The notes beneath the pieces were generated by a model. That model did no database searches. It saw only the letters and a list, made by a program, of their open reading frames with translations, and was not told where the DNA came from. 64,000 nucleotides of DNA from Burkholderia lata (GTDB taxonomy: Bacteria > Pseudomonadota > Gammaproteobacteria > Burkholderiales > Burkholderiaceae). The stretch covers positions 1,240,001-1,304,000 of the forward strand of contig NC_007511.1 in the NCBI RefSeq assembly GCF_000012945.1, written 5' to 3'. Shown here piece by piece: positions 8,474 to 20,611 of the stretch. Numbering within the stretch: position 1 is the stretch's first letter; every line of letters starts with the position of its first letter. Made by a program: the position numbers and the translations under genes.

Positions 8474-8481
<8 letters not shown>
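7684..8481 (+). CDS. SDR-family protein with substituted active site
   Basis: This 265-residue SDR keeps the cofactor motif TGGSSGIG (14-21), NNAG (93-96) and Ser146, but the Tyr-x3-Lys pair is replaced: the aligned stretch reads ATSSARAG, putting Thr159 and Arg163 at the Tyr and Lys positions. Standard hydride-transfer chemistry is therefore doubtful; it could be a non-oxidative lyase or isomerase, or a binding protein. It overlaps the IclR gene by 4 bases and the ThDP enzyme gene by 8 bases. A GGAGG for the next gene lies in its 3' end. Confidence 0.85.
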
Positions 8482-10949
<2,468 letters not shown>

Positions 10950-10963
10950 CCGGACCATCGAAT

Positions 10964-10991
10964 GTCCGCCCGCGCCACGGCGAGGGCGGAC
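10964..10991 (+). other. stem-loop between nadX and the aldehyde dehydrogenase gene
   Basis: GTCCGCCC (10964-10971) pairs with GGGCGGAC (10984-10991) around a 12-base loop. No T-run follows, so it is not a standard terminator. It sits in the only gap over 60 bases inside the operon and may protect or process the mRNA, or tune expression between the two halves. Confidence 0.5.
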
Positions 10992-11021
10992 GTGCAGAGA
11001 CAGATTTGTGGGACTTGTGAC

Positions 11022-12512
11022 ATGACTCCTTTCGATACGAGCCTCGTACCCGACGGCAACATCCTGATCGGCGGCGAATGGCGGCGCGGCCGTGGCACGC
11101 CTTTCGCGAGCATCTATCCGGCCGACCAGTCCGTGAACATGGAAGTGTCGACCGCGAATGCGGAAGACGCGGCCGAAGCCGTCGTGGCCGCCGATGCCGC
11201 ATGGCGCCGCGCCGATTGGGCCGGGTTGAAGCCGCACCAGCGCGCGCAGGTGCTGTACCGCATCGCCGACCTGATCATGCAGCGCCACGAAGCGCTCGCG
11301 AACCTGCAGCGCCGCGACAACGGCAAGCCGATCGGCGAGACGCGCGTGCTGGTGGCTAGCGCCGCGAACACGTTCCGCTATTTCGCGGCGTGCCTCGAGA
11401 CGCTCGACGAGGAACTGACGCCGTCGCGCGGCGATTACCTGACGATGAGCGTGTACGAGCCGATCGGCGTGATCGCGGCGATCACGCCGTGGAACTCGCC
11501 GATCGCGTCCGATGCGCAGAAGCTCGCACCGGCGCTGGCAGGCGGCAACGCGGTGGTGCTCAAGCCGGCCGAAGTCACGCCGCTCGTGTCGCTCGCGCTG
11601 GCGCGCATCTGCGAGGAAGCCGGCGTGCCGAAGGGCGTGCTGAGCGTGCTGCCGGGCAAGGGCTCGGTGATCGGCGACGTGCTCGTGCGTCATCCGCTGG
11701 TGAAGAAGGTGTCGTTCACCGGCGGCACCGAAGTGGGCCGCGGCATCGCGCGCATTGCAGCCGAGAAGCTGATGCCCGTGTCGCTCGAACTCGGCGGCAA
11801 GTCGCCGACGATCGTCTGCGACGACGCCGATCTCGATCACGCGGTCAACGGCGTGCTGTACGGCATCTTCAGTTCGTCGGGCGAAGCGTGTATCGCGGGC
11901 TCGCGGCTGTTCGTGCAGCGCGCGGTGTACGACGAATTCATGACGCGTTTGGTGGCCGGCGCACGCAAGCTGCGCGTGGGCGACCCGACGCGGCCTGACA
12001 CGCAGATGGGGCCGCTGATCACCGCGAAGCATCGCGAATCGGTGGAGCGCTACGTGGCGCTCGGTCTCGAGGAAGGCGGCCGCCTGCTGTGCGGCGGCGA
12101 GCGGCCGTCGGGCGACGGGCGCGAGAACGGCTTCTTCTATCAGCCGACGATCCTCGAAGGCTTGCCGAACAGCGCGCGCATCTGCCAGGAAGAAATCTTC
12201 GGCCCGGTGCTCGTCGCGATGCCGTTCGACGACGAAGCGTCGCTGATCGCGCAGGCGAACGACAGCGTGTTCGGCCTGGCGGCCGGCATCTGGACGCGCG
12301 ACTACAAGCGCGCCTGGCGCATCGCGCGCGCGCTGGAGACGGGCACCGTCTGGATCAACACGTACAAGCTGTTTTCGATCTCCACGCCGTTTTCGGGCTG
12401 GAAGGAGAGCGGGATGGGGCGCGAGAAGGGGCGTCTCGGCATCCGCGAGTACATGCAGCAGAAGAGCCTCTACTGGGGCTTGAACGACGCGCCGCTGCCG
12501 TGGGCGAACTGA
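11022..12512 (+). CDS. NAD(P)-dependent aldehyde dehydrogenase
   Basis: The 496-residue enzyme has the ALDH signatures: ITPWNSP in the cofactor fold, general base Glu256 in LELGGKSP, catalytic Cys290 in SSGEACIAGSR, and EEIFGPVL. It probably oxidises the aldehyde made by the ThDP enzyme, or a semialdehyde from ring cleavage. The start at ATG 11022 fits the family N terminus (LIGGEW); a longer reading adds 20 unlike residues. The ribosome site is weak and a stem-loop precedes it. Confidence 0.93.
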   Translation: MTPFDTSLVPDGNILIGGEWRRGRGTPFASIYPADQSVNMEVSTANAEDAAEAVVAADAAWRRADWAGLKPHQRAQVLYRIADLIMQRHEALANLQRRDNGKPIGETRVLVASAANTFRYFAACLETLDEELTPSRGDYLTMSVYEPIGVIAAITPWNSPIASDAQKLAPALAGGNAVVLKPAEVTPLVSLALARICEEAGVPKGVLSVLPGKGSVIGDVLVRHPLVKKVSFTGGTEVGRGIARIAAEKLMPVSLELGGKSPTIVCDDADLDHAVNGVLYGIFSSSGEACIAGSRLFVQRAVYDEFMTRLVAGARKLRVGDPTRPDTQMGPLITAKHRESVERYVALGLEEGGRLLCGGERPSGDGRENGFFYQPTILEGLPNSARICQEEIFGPVLVAMPFDDEASLIAQANDSVFGLAAGIWTRDYKRAWRIARALETGTVWINTYKLFSISTPFSGWKESGMGREKGRLGIREYMQQKSLYWGLNDAPLPWAN

Positions 12513-12530
12513 GCGAAGGGGAATGACGCA

Positions 12531-13493
12531 ATGAGCATTTTGGGAATCGAGCAGATCACGTACGGTGTCGACGACCTCGCGACCTGCCGGCGCTTTTTCG
12601 CCGACTGGGGGATGAAGGAAGTCTCGCACGACGAATCGCGCGCACGCTTCGAGACGTTGAACGGTTGCACCGTGCTGGCCGTCAAGGCAGACGATCCGGC
12701 GCTGCCGCCCGCATTCGAAGCGGGCCCGACGCTGCGTGAAGTCACGTGGGGCGTCGCGACGCAGCAGGAACTCGATGCGCTGCGCACGAAGCTCGCCGGG
12801 CAGCCCGGCTATTACGCGCAGGACGATGCGGTGGGCTGCATCGACCCGAACGGGATGGCGATCCGCATCGAAGTCACGCGCAAGCGCGAACTCGACATCA
12901 CGGGCTCGCCGTCGAACGTGTGGGGCCAGACGCTGCGCGTCGACCAGCCGAGCCCGATCTATGCACGCGCGGAGCCGGTCGAGGTCGGGCATGTCGTGTT
13001 CTTCACGAACTGCCTCGATGCGCAGGAAAAGTTCTATCACGAGTTGCTGGGCTTCGAGACGTCCGACCGTTATCCGGGGCGTGGCGCGTTCATGCGCTGC
13101 GCGCCGCACGGCGGCCACCACGACCTGTTCCTGCTCGCGCTGCCGAATGGCAAACGTGGCCTGAATCACGTCGCGTTCACCGTGCGCGACATCCACGAAG
13201 TGTTCGGCGGCGGCATGCACATCGACCGCTGCGGCTGGGAAACGCAACTCGGCCCGGGTCGTCACCCGGTGTCGTCCGCGTACTTCTGGTACTTCCAGAA
13301 CCCGGCCGGCGGCCTGATCGAGTACTACGCGGACGAAGACATGCTGACGCCCGAGTGGCAGCCGCGCGAGTTCGAGCCGGGCCCGACCGTGTTCGCCGAA
13401 TGGGCCGTCGACGGCGGCCTCGACGGCAACACGCGCCGCCAGAAGAACGCGAAGGCGCCGGAAGGCAAGTTCATGACGGAGCGCAAATCATGA
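12531..13493 (+). CDS. VOC-superfamily protein, probable extradiol ring-cleavage dioxygenase
   Basis: The 320-residue protein contains two paired VOC modules. The C-terminal module keeps the type I extradiol metal triad: His154 (VGHVVFF), His213 (LNHVAF) and Glu264 (GLIEYY). This matches 2,3-dihydroxybiphenyl/catechol 2,3-dioxygenases, so it probably cleaves the catechol made upstream with Fe(II) or Mn(II). The tail after residue 280 is rich in charged residues. It lies 18 bases after the ALDH gene and overlaps the reductase gene by 4 bases. Confidence 0.85.
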   Translation: MSILGIEQITYGVDDLATCRRFFADWGMKEVSHDESRARFETLNGCTVLAVKADDPALPPAFEAGPTLREVTWGVATQQELDALRTKLAGQPGYYAQDDAVGCIDPNGMAIRIEVTRKRELDITGSPSNVWGQTLRVDQPSPIYARAEPVEVGHVVFFTNCLDAQEKFYHELLGFETSDRYPGRGAFMRCAPHGGHHDLFLLALPNGKRGLNHVAFTVRDIHEVFGGGMHIDRCGWETQLGPGRHPVSSAYFWYFQNPAGGLIEYYADEDMLTPEWQPREFEPGPTVFAEWAVDGGLDGNTRRQKNAKAPEGKFMTERKS

Positions 13494-14734
13494 GCGAAGA
13501 AACCGCACAGGAGCAGGCCGCGCCCGGCACGGTCGTCGTGATCGGCGGCGGCCAGGCCGCCGGCTGGGTGTTGAAGACGCTGCGCGCGGAAGGCTTTGCG
13601 GGCCGTCTCGTGATGATCGCGGACGAACCCCATCTGCCGTACGAGCGTCCGCCGCTGTCGAAGGCCGTGCTGGCCGGCGACGCCGATATCGAAACCGTGC
13701 GCGTCGTGCGGCCCGACGAATTCGACGCGTTGAATGTCGAAGCATGGCAGCCGGAACGCGCCGCATCGATCGACCGCGCACGCCGCGTCGTGACAACCGA
13801 AAGCGGCCGCGAGATCGAATACGACCGTCTCGTGATCGCGACCGGCGGCACGTCGCGCCGCTTGCCTGACGCGCTCGTGAAGACGCAGAACCTGCATTAC
13901 CTGCGCACGCTCGACGAAGCGGCCGCGCTTGGCGAGAAGCTGCGCGCGAGCCAGCGCGTGCTCGTGATCGGCGGCGGCTGGATCGGCCTCGAAGTCGCGG
14001 CGACCGCGCGCAAGCTCGGCGTCGACGCGGTCGTGGTCGAAGGCGCGCCGCGGCTGTGCGGCCGCTCGGTGCCGCGGATCGTGTCGGATTTCCTGCTCGA
14101 CCTGCATCGCGCGAATGGTGTCGACGTGCGCCTCGGCGCGGCGCTCGCGTCGCTCGACGCGCAGCCGGACGACGCATCGAAGGTGCGTGCAACGCTCGCC
14201 GACGGTACGACGATCGACGCCGATTTCGCGGTGGCCGGTATCGGCCTCGCGCTGAATGCGTCGCTCGCGAGCGATGCGGGGCTGGCGATCGACGACGGCA
14301 TCGTCGTCGACGAATTTGGCGCGACGAGCGACCCGGCGATCTTCGCTTGTGGCGACGTTGCGAACCATCACAACGGCTGGCTGAAGCGGCGCGTGCGGCT
14401 CGAATCGTGGGCCAACGCGCAGAACCAGGCGATCGCGGCAGGGAAGGCCGTGCTCGGCGTGCGTGCGCCGTACGCGGAGATTCCGTGGTTCTGGTCGGAT
14501 CAGTACGACGTGAACCTGCAGATCCTCGGTGATCTGCCGGCGGATGCGCAGCTCGTCGTGCGCGGCGATCTTGCCGCGCGACGCGCGACGCTGTTTTTCG
14601 TGGGCGAAGGACATGTGAGAGGTGTCATCGCCGTCAACAACGCACGTGAGCTGAAGCTCGCGCGCAAGTGGATGAACCAGGGCCGGGCAGTGGATACGGA
14701 AGCCTTGGCAGACACGACCAAGACACTGGCCTGA
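13490..14734 (+). CDS. FAD-dependent ferredoxin reductase (BphA4-like)
   Basis: The 414-residue flavoprotein has an N-terminal FAD motif (VVVIGGGQAAG, about 15-25), PYERPPLSK, a second dinucleotide motif for NADH (VLVIGGGWIGLE, about 160) and the ACGD FAD-binding segment. It is the third component of the ring oxygenase, passing electrons from NADH to the Rieske ferredoxin at 2831. Start ATG 13490 overlaps the VOC stop. The three oxygenase components lie at opposite ends of a ~12-kb operon. Confidence 0.93.
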   Translation: MSEETAQEQAAPGTVVVIGGGQAAGWVLKTLRAEGFAGRLVMIADEPHLPYERPPLSKAVLAGDADIETVRVVRPDEFDALNVEAWQPERAASIDRARRVVTTESGREIEYDRLVIATGGTSRRLPDALVKTQNLHYLRTLDEAAALGEKLRASQRVLVIGGGWIGLEVAATARKLGVDAVVVEGAPRLCGRSVPRIVSDFLLDLHRANGVDVRLGAALASLDAQPDDASKVRATLADGTTIDADFAVAGIGLALNASLASDAGLAIDDGIVVDEFGATSDPAIFACGDVANHHNGWLKRRVRLESWANAQNQAIAAGKAVLGVRAPYAEIPWFWSDQYDVNLQILGDLPADAQLVVRGDLAARRATLFFVGEGHVRGVIAVNNARELKLARKWMNQGRAVDTEALADTTKTLA

Positions 14735-14763
14735 CCGGCGACGAGACACAGGAGACACCCCGC

Positions 14764-16164
14764 ATGAGCACTTTCGACAACGTCGTGGCCGGTCGCGCCA
14801 CGATGGAAGCTGCCGCCTCCACGCCTGGCGCGATCATCGCGCGGCTCGAGCGGCTTCCGGCCAACGCGATGCAGATCCGCGCGCGCGTGCTGATCGGCGC
14901 CGCGACGTTCTTCGACGGCTTCGACGTGATCACGATCGCGGCGACGCTGCCGCTGCTGATTCACAAATGGGGGCTGTCGCCGACGCAGATCGGCCTGCTG
15001 ATCGCATCCGGCGCGATCGGCCAGCTGATCGGCGCGTTCCTGTTTCCCGCGCTGGCGGAGAAGCACGGCCGCGTGAAGGCGATCGCTTGGAGTTCGGCCG
15101 TGATCGGCATCACGAGCATCGCGTGCGGTTTCGCGCCGACCTTCGAGATCTTCGTGCTGCTGCGGATTCTGCAGGGTCTGGGCCTCGGCGGCGAGTTGCC
15201 GGTTGCCGCGACATACATCAACGAGATCACGCGCGCACACGGCCGCGGCCGCTTCGTGCTGCTGTACGAGATCGTGTTCCCGATCGGCCTGCTCGTGTCG
15301 ATGGGGCTCGGTGCGTGGCTCGTGCCGCGCTTCGGCTGGGAAATCATGTACTTCGTCGGCGGGCTGCCGCTGATCCTGTCGCTCGTGCTCACGCGCCTCG
15401 TGCCGGAATCGCCGCGCTGGCTCGCGTCGCGCGGGCGGCTCCCGGAAGCCGGGCGTGCGGTCGGCGTGTTCGAAGCGTCGGTGCGCGGCGAGCTGCCGCC
15501 CGTCACGCAGGCGGCCGCGTTCGACGAGATGGTGCGCCAGCATCCGAAGCGCAAGATGAGCGACCTGTTCAGCGCCGCGTATCGCAAGCGCACGCTCGCG
15601 GTGGCGACGTTGTGGGCGACCTGCGGGTTCATCCAGTACGGGCTGTCGACGTGGCTGCCGACCATCTACAAGAACTTCTATCACGCGCCGCTGCAGCTCG
15701 CGCTGAACCTCGCGGTGATCGGCTCGGTGATGGGCGTGCTCGGGTCGCTGGCGTCGGCGCTGCTCGTCGACAAGCTCGGCCGCAAGCCGGTGATTGTGTG
15801 GTCGTTCGTGCTGTGCGCGGTGTCGCTGGCGTTCGCGGGCATCTATCACGCGTCGTCGGTGTATGTCGTGTCGATCTTCTGCTCGCTGTCGCTCGGGTTG
15901 ATGGCGTCGGGGTTCATTACCGCGTACGTCTATACGCCGGAGCAGTATCCGACGAGCATCCGCGCGTCGGGCTGCGGGCTCGGCAGCGCATGGCTGAAGA
16001 TCGCATCGTTCGTCGCGCCGATGGTCGTGCCGCACGCGATCATCGGCGGCAACCTCGCGCCGGCGTTCTACCTGATCGGTATCGTCCCGCTGATCGCGGC
16101 GGTGACCGTGCACTTCGTCGGGATCGAGACGAAGGGGAAGGTGCTCGAAGCGCTGGAAGCGTAA
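14764..16164 (+). CDS. MFS transporter, aromatic acid:H+ symporter type
   Basis: The 466-residue protein shows about 12 membrane segments, the DGFDVITIA entry sequence typical of aromatic acid symporters, RILQGLGLGGELP in the first half and PESPRWLASRG in the central loop. It likely imports the substrate through the inner membrane, working with the porin at 1307-2386. AGGAGA lies ahead of ATG 14764. It is the last gene of the operon, 29 bases after the reductase gene, and a terminator follows. Confidence 0.92.
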   Translation: MSTFDNVVAGRATMEAAASTPGAIIARLERLPANAMQIRARVLIGAATFFDGFDVITIAATLPLLIHKWGLSPTQIGLLIASGAIGQLIGAFLFPALAEKHGRVKAIAWSSAVIGITSIACGFAPTFEIFVLLRILQGLGLGGELPVAATYINEITRAHGRGRFVLLYEIVFPIGLLVSMGLGAWLVPRFGWEIMYFVGGLPLILSLVLTRLVPESPRWLASRGRLPEAGRAVGVFEASVRGELPPVTQAAAFDEMVRQHPKRKMSDLFSAAYRKRTLAVATLWATCGFIQYGLSTWLPTIYKNFYHAPLQLALNLAVIGSVMGVLGSLASALLVDKLGRKPVIVWSFVLCAVSLAFAGIYHASSVYVVSIFCSLSLGLMASGFITAYVYTPEQYPTSIRASGCGLGSAWLKIASFVAPMVVPHAIIGGNLAPAFYLIGIVPLIAAVTVHFVGIETKGKVLEALEA

Positions 16165-16198
16165 GCGCGGCCGGCTGGCGGCAATAGCTGAGGTGAAG

Positions 16199-16228
16199 AG
16201 GCCCGGGCGATGATGTCCGGGCCTTTTT
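16199..16228 (+). terminator. rho-independent terminator of the catabolic operon
   Basis: GGCCCGG (16200-16206) pairs with CCGGGCC (16217-16223) around a 10-base loop and is followed by five T (16224-16228). It lies 35 bases after the MFS stop and closes the ~13.4-kb operon. Confidence 0.85.
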
Positions 16229-16343
16229 GTTTTGCGGTGATCCAGGGTGCCGCGGTGGGGCGGGGCGGGCGAATGCATGAAATGGCCGACTCGCATCTCG
16301 CGTGTTCTAATTCACGATCCCGTTTTTTCGACCGACTGTCGCC

Positions 16344-16895
16344 ATGCCCCTGTTCGAACCCGTCACGCTGGATACCGCCCGCCTCGTCCTGCGGCCGCTA
16401 CGCGAAGCCGACGCGCACGCGTTGTTCGAGATCTGGTCGGATGGGGAGGCGATGCGCTATTTCTCGTTCTCGCCGATGACACACGTCGAACAGGCGATCG
16501 AGCGCGTCGCACGCAACGTGAAGACGTCCGCGAGCGGGCAGGACCTGATCTGCGTGCTCGAACTGCGGGAAACCGGCGAAGCGCTCGGCGAATGCGTGCT
16601 GTTCCATGCGAACGAGCAATGCCGGCGCGCGGAGATCGGCTTCAGCCTGCGGCGTAAGTACTGGAGCGGCGGCTACATGCGCGAGGCGGCATCGGCCGTG
16701 ATCGATCACGCGTTCGGCACGCTGCGGCTGAACCGGCTCGAAGCCGATATCGATCCGCGCAACGTCGCGTCGGCGGGGCTGCTCGAACGGCTCGGCTTCG
16801 CGCGGGAAGGGCTGCTGCGCGAACGCTGGATCGTCGGCGACGAAGTGTCGGACAGCGCGCTGTATGGGTTGCTGGCGAGCGACCGGCGCGCGTGA
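16344..16895 (+). CDS. GNAT-family N-acetyltransferase (RimJ/RimL-like)
   Basis: The 183-residue protein matches the RimJ/RimL-type acetyltransferases: TARLVLRPLREADA at the N terminus, IGFSLRRKYWSGGYMREA as the acetyl-CoA binding segment, and the final RNVASAGLLERLGFAREG block. It probably acetylates a protein N terminus or small amine; the acceptor cannot be read. It is a single gene between the operon terminator and a convergent RidA-like gene. Confidence 0.88.
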   Translation: MPLFEPVTLDTARLVLRPLREADAHALFEIWSDGEAMRYFSFSPMTHVEQAIERVARNVKTSASGQDLICVLELRETGEALGECVLFHANEQCRRAEIGFSLRRKYWSGGYMREAASAVIDHAFGTLRLNRLEADIDPRNVASAGLLERLGFAREGLLRERWIVGDEVSDSALYGLLASDRRA

Positions 16896-16910
16896 CGCGC
16901 TGGAATCGGA

Positions 16911-17309
16911 TCATTTCGCCGCAGGAACGATCGCGAACGCGTCCACTTCGACCAGCACGTCGGGGCGGAACAGCGAAGCCACGCCGACGAGCGCGCTCGC
17001 GGGCGGACAGGCGGTATTGACCCACCGGTCGCGCACCTCGCGAATCTGCGGCAACAGGCTCGAATCGAAGTCGCGGACGTAGATCGTGAGCCGCGCGACG
17101 GACTCGAAGCCGACGCCCGCGGCACGAAGCGTATCGGCGATGTTCCGGAACACCTGATCGAGCTGCGTCGCGTGATCGGTGCCGACCACGGTGCCGTCGG
17201 TGTCGAACGGAACGTGCCCGGACAAATACAGCGGTTGGCCGCCTTCCACGAGTACCGCCTGCGAAATGCCGGGAATCGTGGCGCCAGGGGGATTGATTGC
17301 ACGCAGCAT
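16911..17309 (-). CDS. RidA/YjgF-family protein lacking the catalytic Arg
   Basis: This 132-residue protein has the RidA fold pattern (LYLSGHVPFD, DQVFRNIADTLRAAG, VARLTIYVRDF). In the active-site strand, where imine deaminases have Pro-Ala-Arg-Ser, it reads CPPASALVGVA, so the substrate-carboxylate-binding Arg is replaced, by Ser in my alignment. It therefore belongs to a Rid subgroup without demonstrated imine deaminase activity. GAGAGGAG precedes ATG 17309. Convergent with the GNAT gene. Confidence 0.88.
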   Translation of the reverse strand: MLRAINPPGATIPGISQAVLVEGGQPLYLSGHVPFDTDGTVVGTDHATQLDQVFRNIADTLRAAGVGFESVARLTIYVRDFDSSLLPQIREVRDRWVNTACPPASALVGVASLFRPDVLVEVDAFAIVPAAK

Positions 17310-17405
17310 GCGACGCTCCTCTCAGGTTGATGCGGTTGTTCGGGACGGTCGGGGGTGGCCCGCCGCGTTTGATTCAAAAGGTTGGTCAGCGATGGGGCGA
17401 CGCGC

Positions 17406-18332
17406 TCACAGTCGAGCGAGCCAGCCCTCGACCAGTTCTTTCCCGTGCAGCGCCGCGACCCACCGATCGGGCAACGCGTGCTCGCCGTACAGTGCGCCGG
17501 CAAGGCTGCCGGCGATGGCCGCCGTCGTATCCGTGTCGTTGCCGAGCGCGATTGCGCGCTTCACACAGTCTTCGTAGCTGCTCGTCGACAGCAGGCAATG
17601 GATCGCCGACCAGAAGCTGTCGACCACGTAACCGGAGCCTTGCGGCGCATCGAAGCGGCCGTCGAGCACGATCTTCAGTTCGATCTCCTCGGCGGTGCCT
17701 GCGTAGCGCGCCGGCAGCTCGTCTTCGGCCGCGCGCACCGCGTCGGGCGCGAGTTGGCCTTCAACGATGTTCATTGCTGTCAGGCCGTAGAGCGCACAGC
17801 ACAGCTGCGAGCGCACGTGGCCGTGCGTAACGGCACTCTGCCTGCACGCGAGCCGGATCGCTTCGTCGCGCGATGCGGCGACCATCACCACCGGAAAGCA
17901 GCGCATCAGCGAGCCATTGCCGTTGTCACGTTCGTCGCAAGGGCCGGCAACGGCAGGCGCCGCGCCCGCCGCCAGTGCATGCAACGCACGCTGCGTCTGC
18001 AGGCCGACGTCGAACACGCGGCCGTCCGGCGTGAAGGCGCCGCGATGAAACCAGTCCTGCAGGTTGCGGGCGAACGTATCGAGGTTCAGGTCGCGGTCGT
18101 CCGACAGCGCGTCGAGTAGCGCGAGCGCCTGCGCGCCATCGTCGCTCCAGGTGCCAGGCGGCACGCCGTCGTGTGCGCGCGCAAAGCCGGGCGGCGGCGA
18201 CATGTCGATCGCAGCGGGCGGCGGGATCGACGCGGCGTCGTGGAATTCGTACGGCACGCCCAGCGCGTCGCCGATCAGCAGGCCAAGCAGGCCGCCGCGC
18301 AGGCGGGATCGTCGGTTCGGAGTGGCAGTCAT
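17406..18332 (-). CDS. ADP-ribosylglycohydrolase family protein
   Basis: The 308-residue protein has the DraG/ARH pattern: GDALGVPYEF at the N terminus, TWSDDGAQALALL for the first metal Asp pair, HGHVRSQLCCALY, and ALGNDTDTTAAIAG for the second metal site. Members remove ADP-ribose from proteins or nucleic acids with two Mg or Mn ions. The SDDGA motif deviates from the usual (T/S)DDT. The start at 18332 fits the domain start; readings up to 18449 add a non-homologous head. No ADP-ribosyltransferase is nearby. Confidence 0.88.
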   Translation of the reverse strand: MTATPNRRSRLRGGLLGLLIGDALGVPYEFHDAASIPPPAAIDMSPPPGFARAHDGVPPGTWSDDGAQALALLDALSDDRDLNLDTFARNLQDWFHRGAFTPDGRVFDVGLQTQRALHALAAGAAPAVAGPCDERDNGNGSLMRCFPVVMVAASRDEAIRLACRQSAVTHGHVRSQLCCALYGLTAMNIVEGQLAPDAVRAAEDELPARYAGTAEEIELKIVLDGRFDAPQGSGYVVDSFWSAIHCLLSTSSYEDCVKRAIALGNDTDTTAAIAGSLAGALYGEHALPDRWVAALHGKELVEGWLARL

Positions 18333-18508
18333 CGGGCAGGGGTCGGATTGGCGGCTCGCGCCGCGGAATACCGTGCAGCCTAGACCAATCGCTTGCGCGT
18401 GCCTAGCCGATGCAGCGTCGCCGATGCGAACGAATGCCGCATGGCTCATGCGCGACGGTGAACTAGAGTCGAACGTAGCCGATGAAACGACACCGGGAAG
18501 ACAAGCTC

Positions 18509-18736
18509 ATGGCGAAGAAATTTCCGCTGCATCCCGTGCATCCGGAGCGGATCTGCTGGGGATGCGACAACTACTGCCCGACGCATGCAATGCGTTGCGG
18601 CAACGGTTCGAGCCGCACGCAGCACCCGAGCGAATTGCTCGGCGACGACTGGTATCGATACGGCGACTGGGGCATTGAAGGCGCGGATGCCGACAACGAA
18701 AGCGAACGCGCGACCGAAGCCGGCGGGCAGTCGTAG
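18509..18736 (+). CDS. DUF3079 small cysteine-rich protein
   Basis: The 75-residue protein begins MAKKFPLHPVHPERICWGCDNYC and contains CGNGSSRTQHPSELLGDDW, the DUF3079 pattern. Four Cys in CWGC-x3-C and CG suggest a metal or Fe-S site; function is unknown. ATG 18509 is preferred over 18482 because GGGAAG (18495-18500) is well placed and the family starts there. It is divergent from the glycohydrolase gene and lies upstream of hcp. Confidence 0.82.
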   Translation: MAKKFPLHPVHPERICWGCDNYCPTHAMRCGNGSSRTQHPSELLGDDWYRYGDWGIEGADADNESERATEAGGQS

Positions 18737-18817
18737 CGACAAGTTGCCTCACCCGGGTGCGTCCGGTTTCTTGATCTGCATCACGGTTGCGAAACGCGTG
18801 CCGAAACATCATGAATA

Positions 18818-18840
18818 AAGATGCATACGCAACGCATCTT
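18818..18840 (+). promoter_or_regulatory. NsrR-type operator upstream of hcp
   Basis: A 23-base imperfect palindrome has half-sites AAGATGCATAC (18818-18828) and CAACGCATCTT (18830-18840) around a central G. The 11-1-11 layout and AAGATGC cores match the known NsrR site of proteobacteria. A weak -10 (ATGAAT, 18811-18816) lies directly upstream, so NO-sensitive NsrR would block transcription of hcp and its reductase. No nsrR gene is in the window. Confidence 0.7.
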
Positions 18841-18930
18841 GAAGCGGGCGAGATGCCCGGTGGCCAGGAACGCGTGTTCCGCCGCCGATCGCACCGACCC
18901 GCGCCCCCATGATCGATAAAGGAGAGCACC

Positions 18931-20598
18931 GTGTTTTGCTATCAATGCGAACAGACCGACCGGACCGGCGCACGGCCCGGCTGCGCATCGGCGAAAGGCA
19001 ATTGCGGCAAGGATGCAACGACGGCCGACCTGCAGGACCTGCTGGTCCATGCGGTGAAGGGCATTGCGCAATACGGCGCGATTGCGCGTGCGATGGGCGC
19101 ACCGGATCGCGACGCCGACCGGTTCGTGCTGTATGCGATGTTCACGACGCTGACCAACGTGAACTTCCATGCGGCCCGTTTCGTCGCATTGCTGCGCGAA
19201 GCGGCGCAGATGCGCGACCGCGTGAAGGCCGCATGTGACGCGAGCGCGCGGGCGGCGGGCACGGTCGTCCCGGCGCAGCACGGGCCGGCGATGTGGCAGC
19301 CGGCGGACGATCTGGCCGGCCTGCTGGAACAGGCCGCGCGTGTCGGCGTGGACAACGGGCTCGACAAGGTGGGCGCGGACATCGTCGGCCTGCGCGCGCT
19401 GGTGCTGTACGGTCTGAAGGGCGTGTGTGCGTATGCGCACCATGCGCGGGTGCTCGGCTACGAGCGCGACGACATCTACGAGGGGATCGAGGCGGCGCTC
19501 GCGTTTCTCGCGCGCGACCCCGACGACGTCAACGCGCTGCTCACGCAGGCACTCGGCCTCGGCCGGCTGAACCTGACGGTCATGGAACTGCTCGACAGCG
19601 CGAACACCGGCCGTTTCGGCGCGCAGCAGCCGACGGCCGTGCGCGTGTCGCCGGTGGCGGGCAAGGCGATCCTCGTGTCGGGCCACGATCTCGGCGATCT
19701 GCACGCGCTGCTCGAACAGACGGCCGGCACGGGCATTCACGTGTACACGCACGGCGAGATGCTGCCGGCCCATGCGTATCCGGTGCTGAAGGCGTTTCCG
19801 CACCTGGTCGGCAACTACGGCGGCGCGTGGCAGGATCAGCAAAGCGATTTCGCGCATTTCCCCGGGCCGATCCTGATGACGTCCAATTGCATCATCGAGC
19901 CGATGCCGCAGTACCGGCAGCGGATCTTCACGACGGGGCCGGTCGGCTGGCCGGGCGTGCGCCATCTCGAGCATCACGATTTTTCGACGCTGATCCGCGC
20001 CGCGCAGGCGCTGCCCGGGTTCCCGGCCACGGCGGCGGAGGAGACGATCACGGTCGGCTTCGGCCGGCATGCGGTGCTCGGCGTGGCGGACAAGGTCATC
20101 GACGCGGTCAAGGCCGGACAGATCCGCCATTTCTTCCTGATCGGCGGCTGCGACGGCGCGGCGCCGGGCCGCAACTACTACACCGAGTTCGCGGAGCAGG
20201 CGCCCGACGATACGGTCGTGATGACGCTCGGCTGCAACAAGTACCGCTTCAACCGGCATGCGTTCGGCGATATCGGCGGCATTCCGCGCCTGCTCGACGT
20301 CGGGCAGTGCAACGACAGCTATTCGGCGATTCGGATCGCGACGGCGCTCGCCGATGCATTCGAATGCGGCGTGAACGACTTGCCGCTGTCGCTCGTGATC
20401 TCGTGGTTCGAGCAAAAGGCGGCGGCCGTGCTGCTGACGCTGCTCGCGCTCGGCCTGCGCAACATCCGTCTCGGGCCGACGCTGCCGGCCTTCGTGACGC
20501 CGGGCGTGCTGGCGGTGCTGGTCGAGCAATTCGGCATCCAGCCGATCGGCGACGCCGGCACCGACCTGGCCGCGTCGCTGGCGCGCCACGCGGCTTGA
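18931..20598 (+). CDS. hcp: hybrid cluster protein (hydroxylamine / S-nitrosylase Hcp)
   Basis: The 555-residue protein is a full-length Hcp. The N-terminal Fe-S cluster ligands are Cys3, Cys6, Cys18 and Cys25, and downstream hybrid-cluster segments are present ([69 protein letters not shown]). Hcp reduces NO or hydroxylamine and handles nitrosative stress under low oxygen. The start is GTG 18931 with GGAGAG at 18921-18926. It is followed after 13 bases by its reductase and preceded by an NsrR-type site. Confidence 0.96.
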   Translation: MFCYQCEQTDRTGARPGCASAKGNCGKDATTADLQDLLVHAVKGIAQYGAIARAMGAPDRDADRFVLYAMFTTLTNVNFHAARFVALLREAAQMRDRVKAACDASARAAGTVVPAQHGPAMWQPADDLAGLLEQAARVGVDNGLDKVGADIVGLRALVLYGLKGVCAYAHHARVLGYERDDIYEGIEAALAFLARDPDDVNALLTQALGLGRLNLTVMELLDSANTGRFGAQQPTAVRVSPVAGKAILVSGHDLGDLHALLEQTAGTGIHVYTHGEMLPAHAYPVLKAFPHLVGNYGGAWQDQQSDFAHFPGPILMTSNCIIEPMPQYRQRIFTTGPVGWPGVRHLEHHDFSTLIRAAQALPGFPATAAEETITVGFGRHAVLGVADKVIDAVKAGQIRHFFLIGGCDGAAPGRNYYTEFAEQAPDDTVVMTLGCNKYRFNRHAFGDIGGIPRLLDVGQCNDSYSAIRIATALADAFECGVNDLPLSLVISWFEQKAAAVLLTLLALGLRNIRLGPTLPAFVTPGVLAVLVEQFGIQPIGDAGTDLAASLARHAA

Positions 20599-20611
20599 GC
20601 GGGATCGATCG

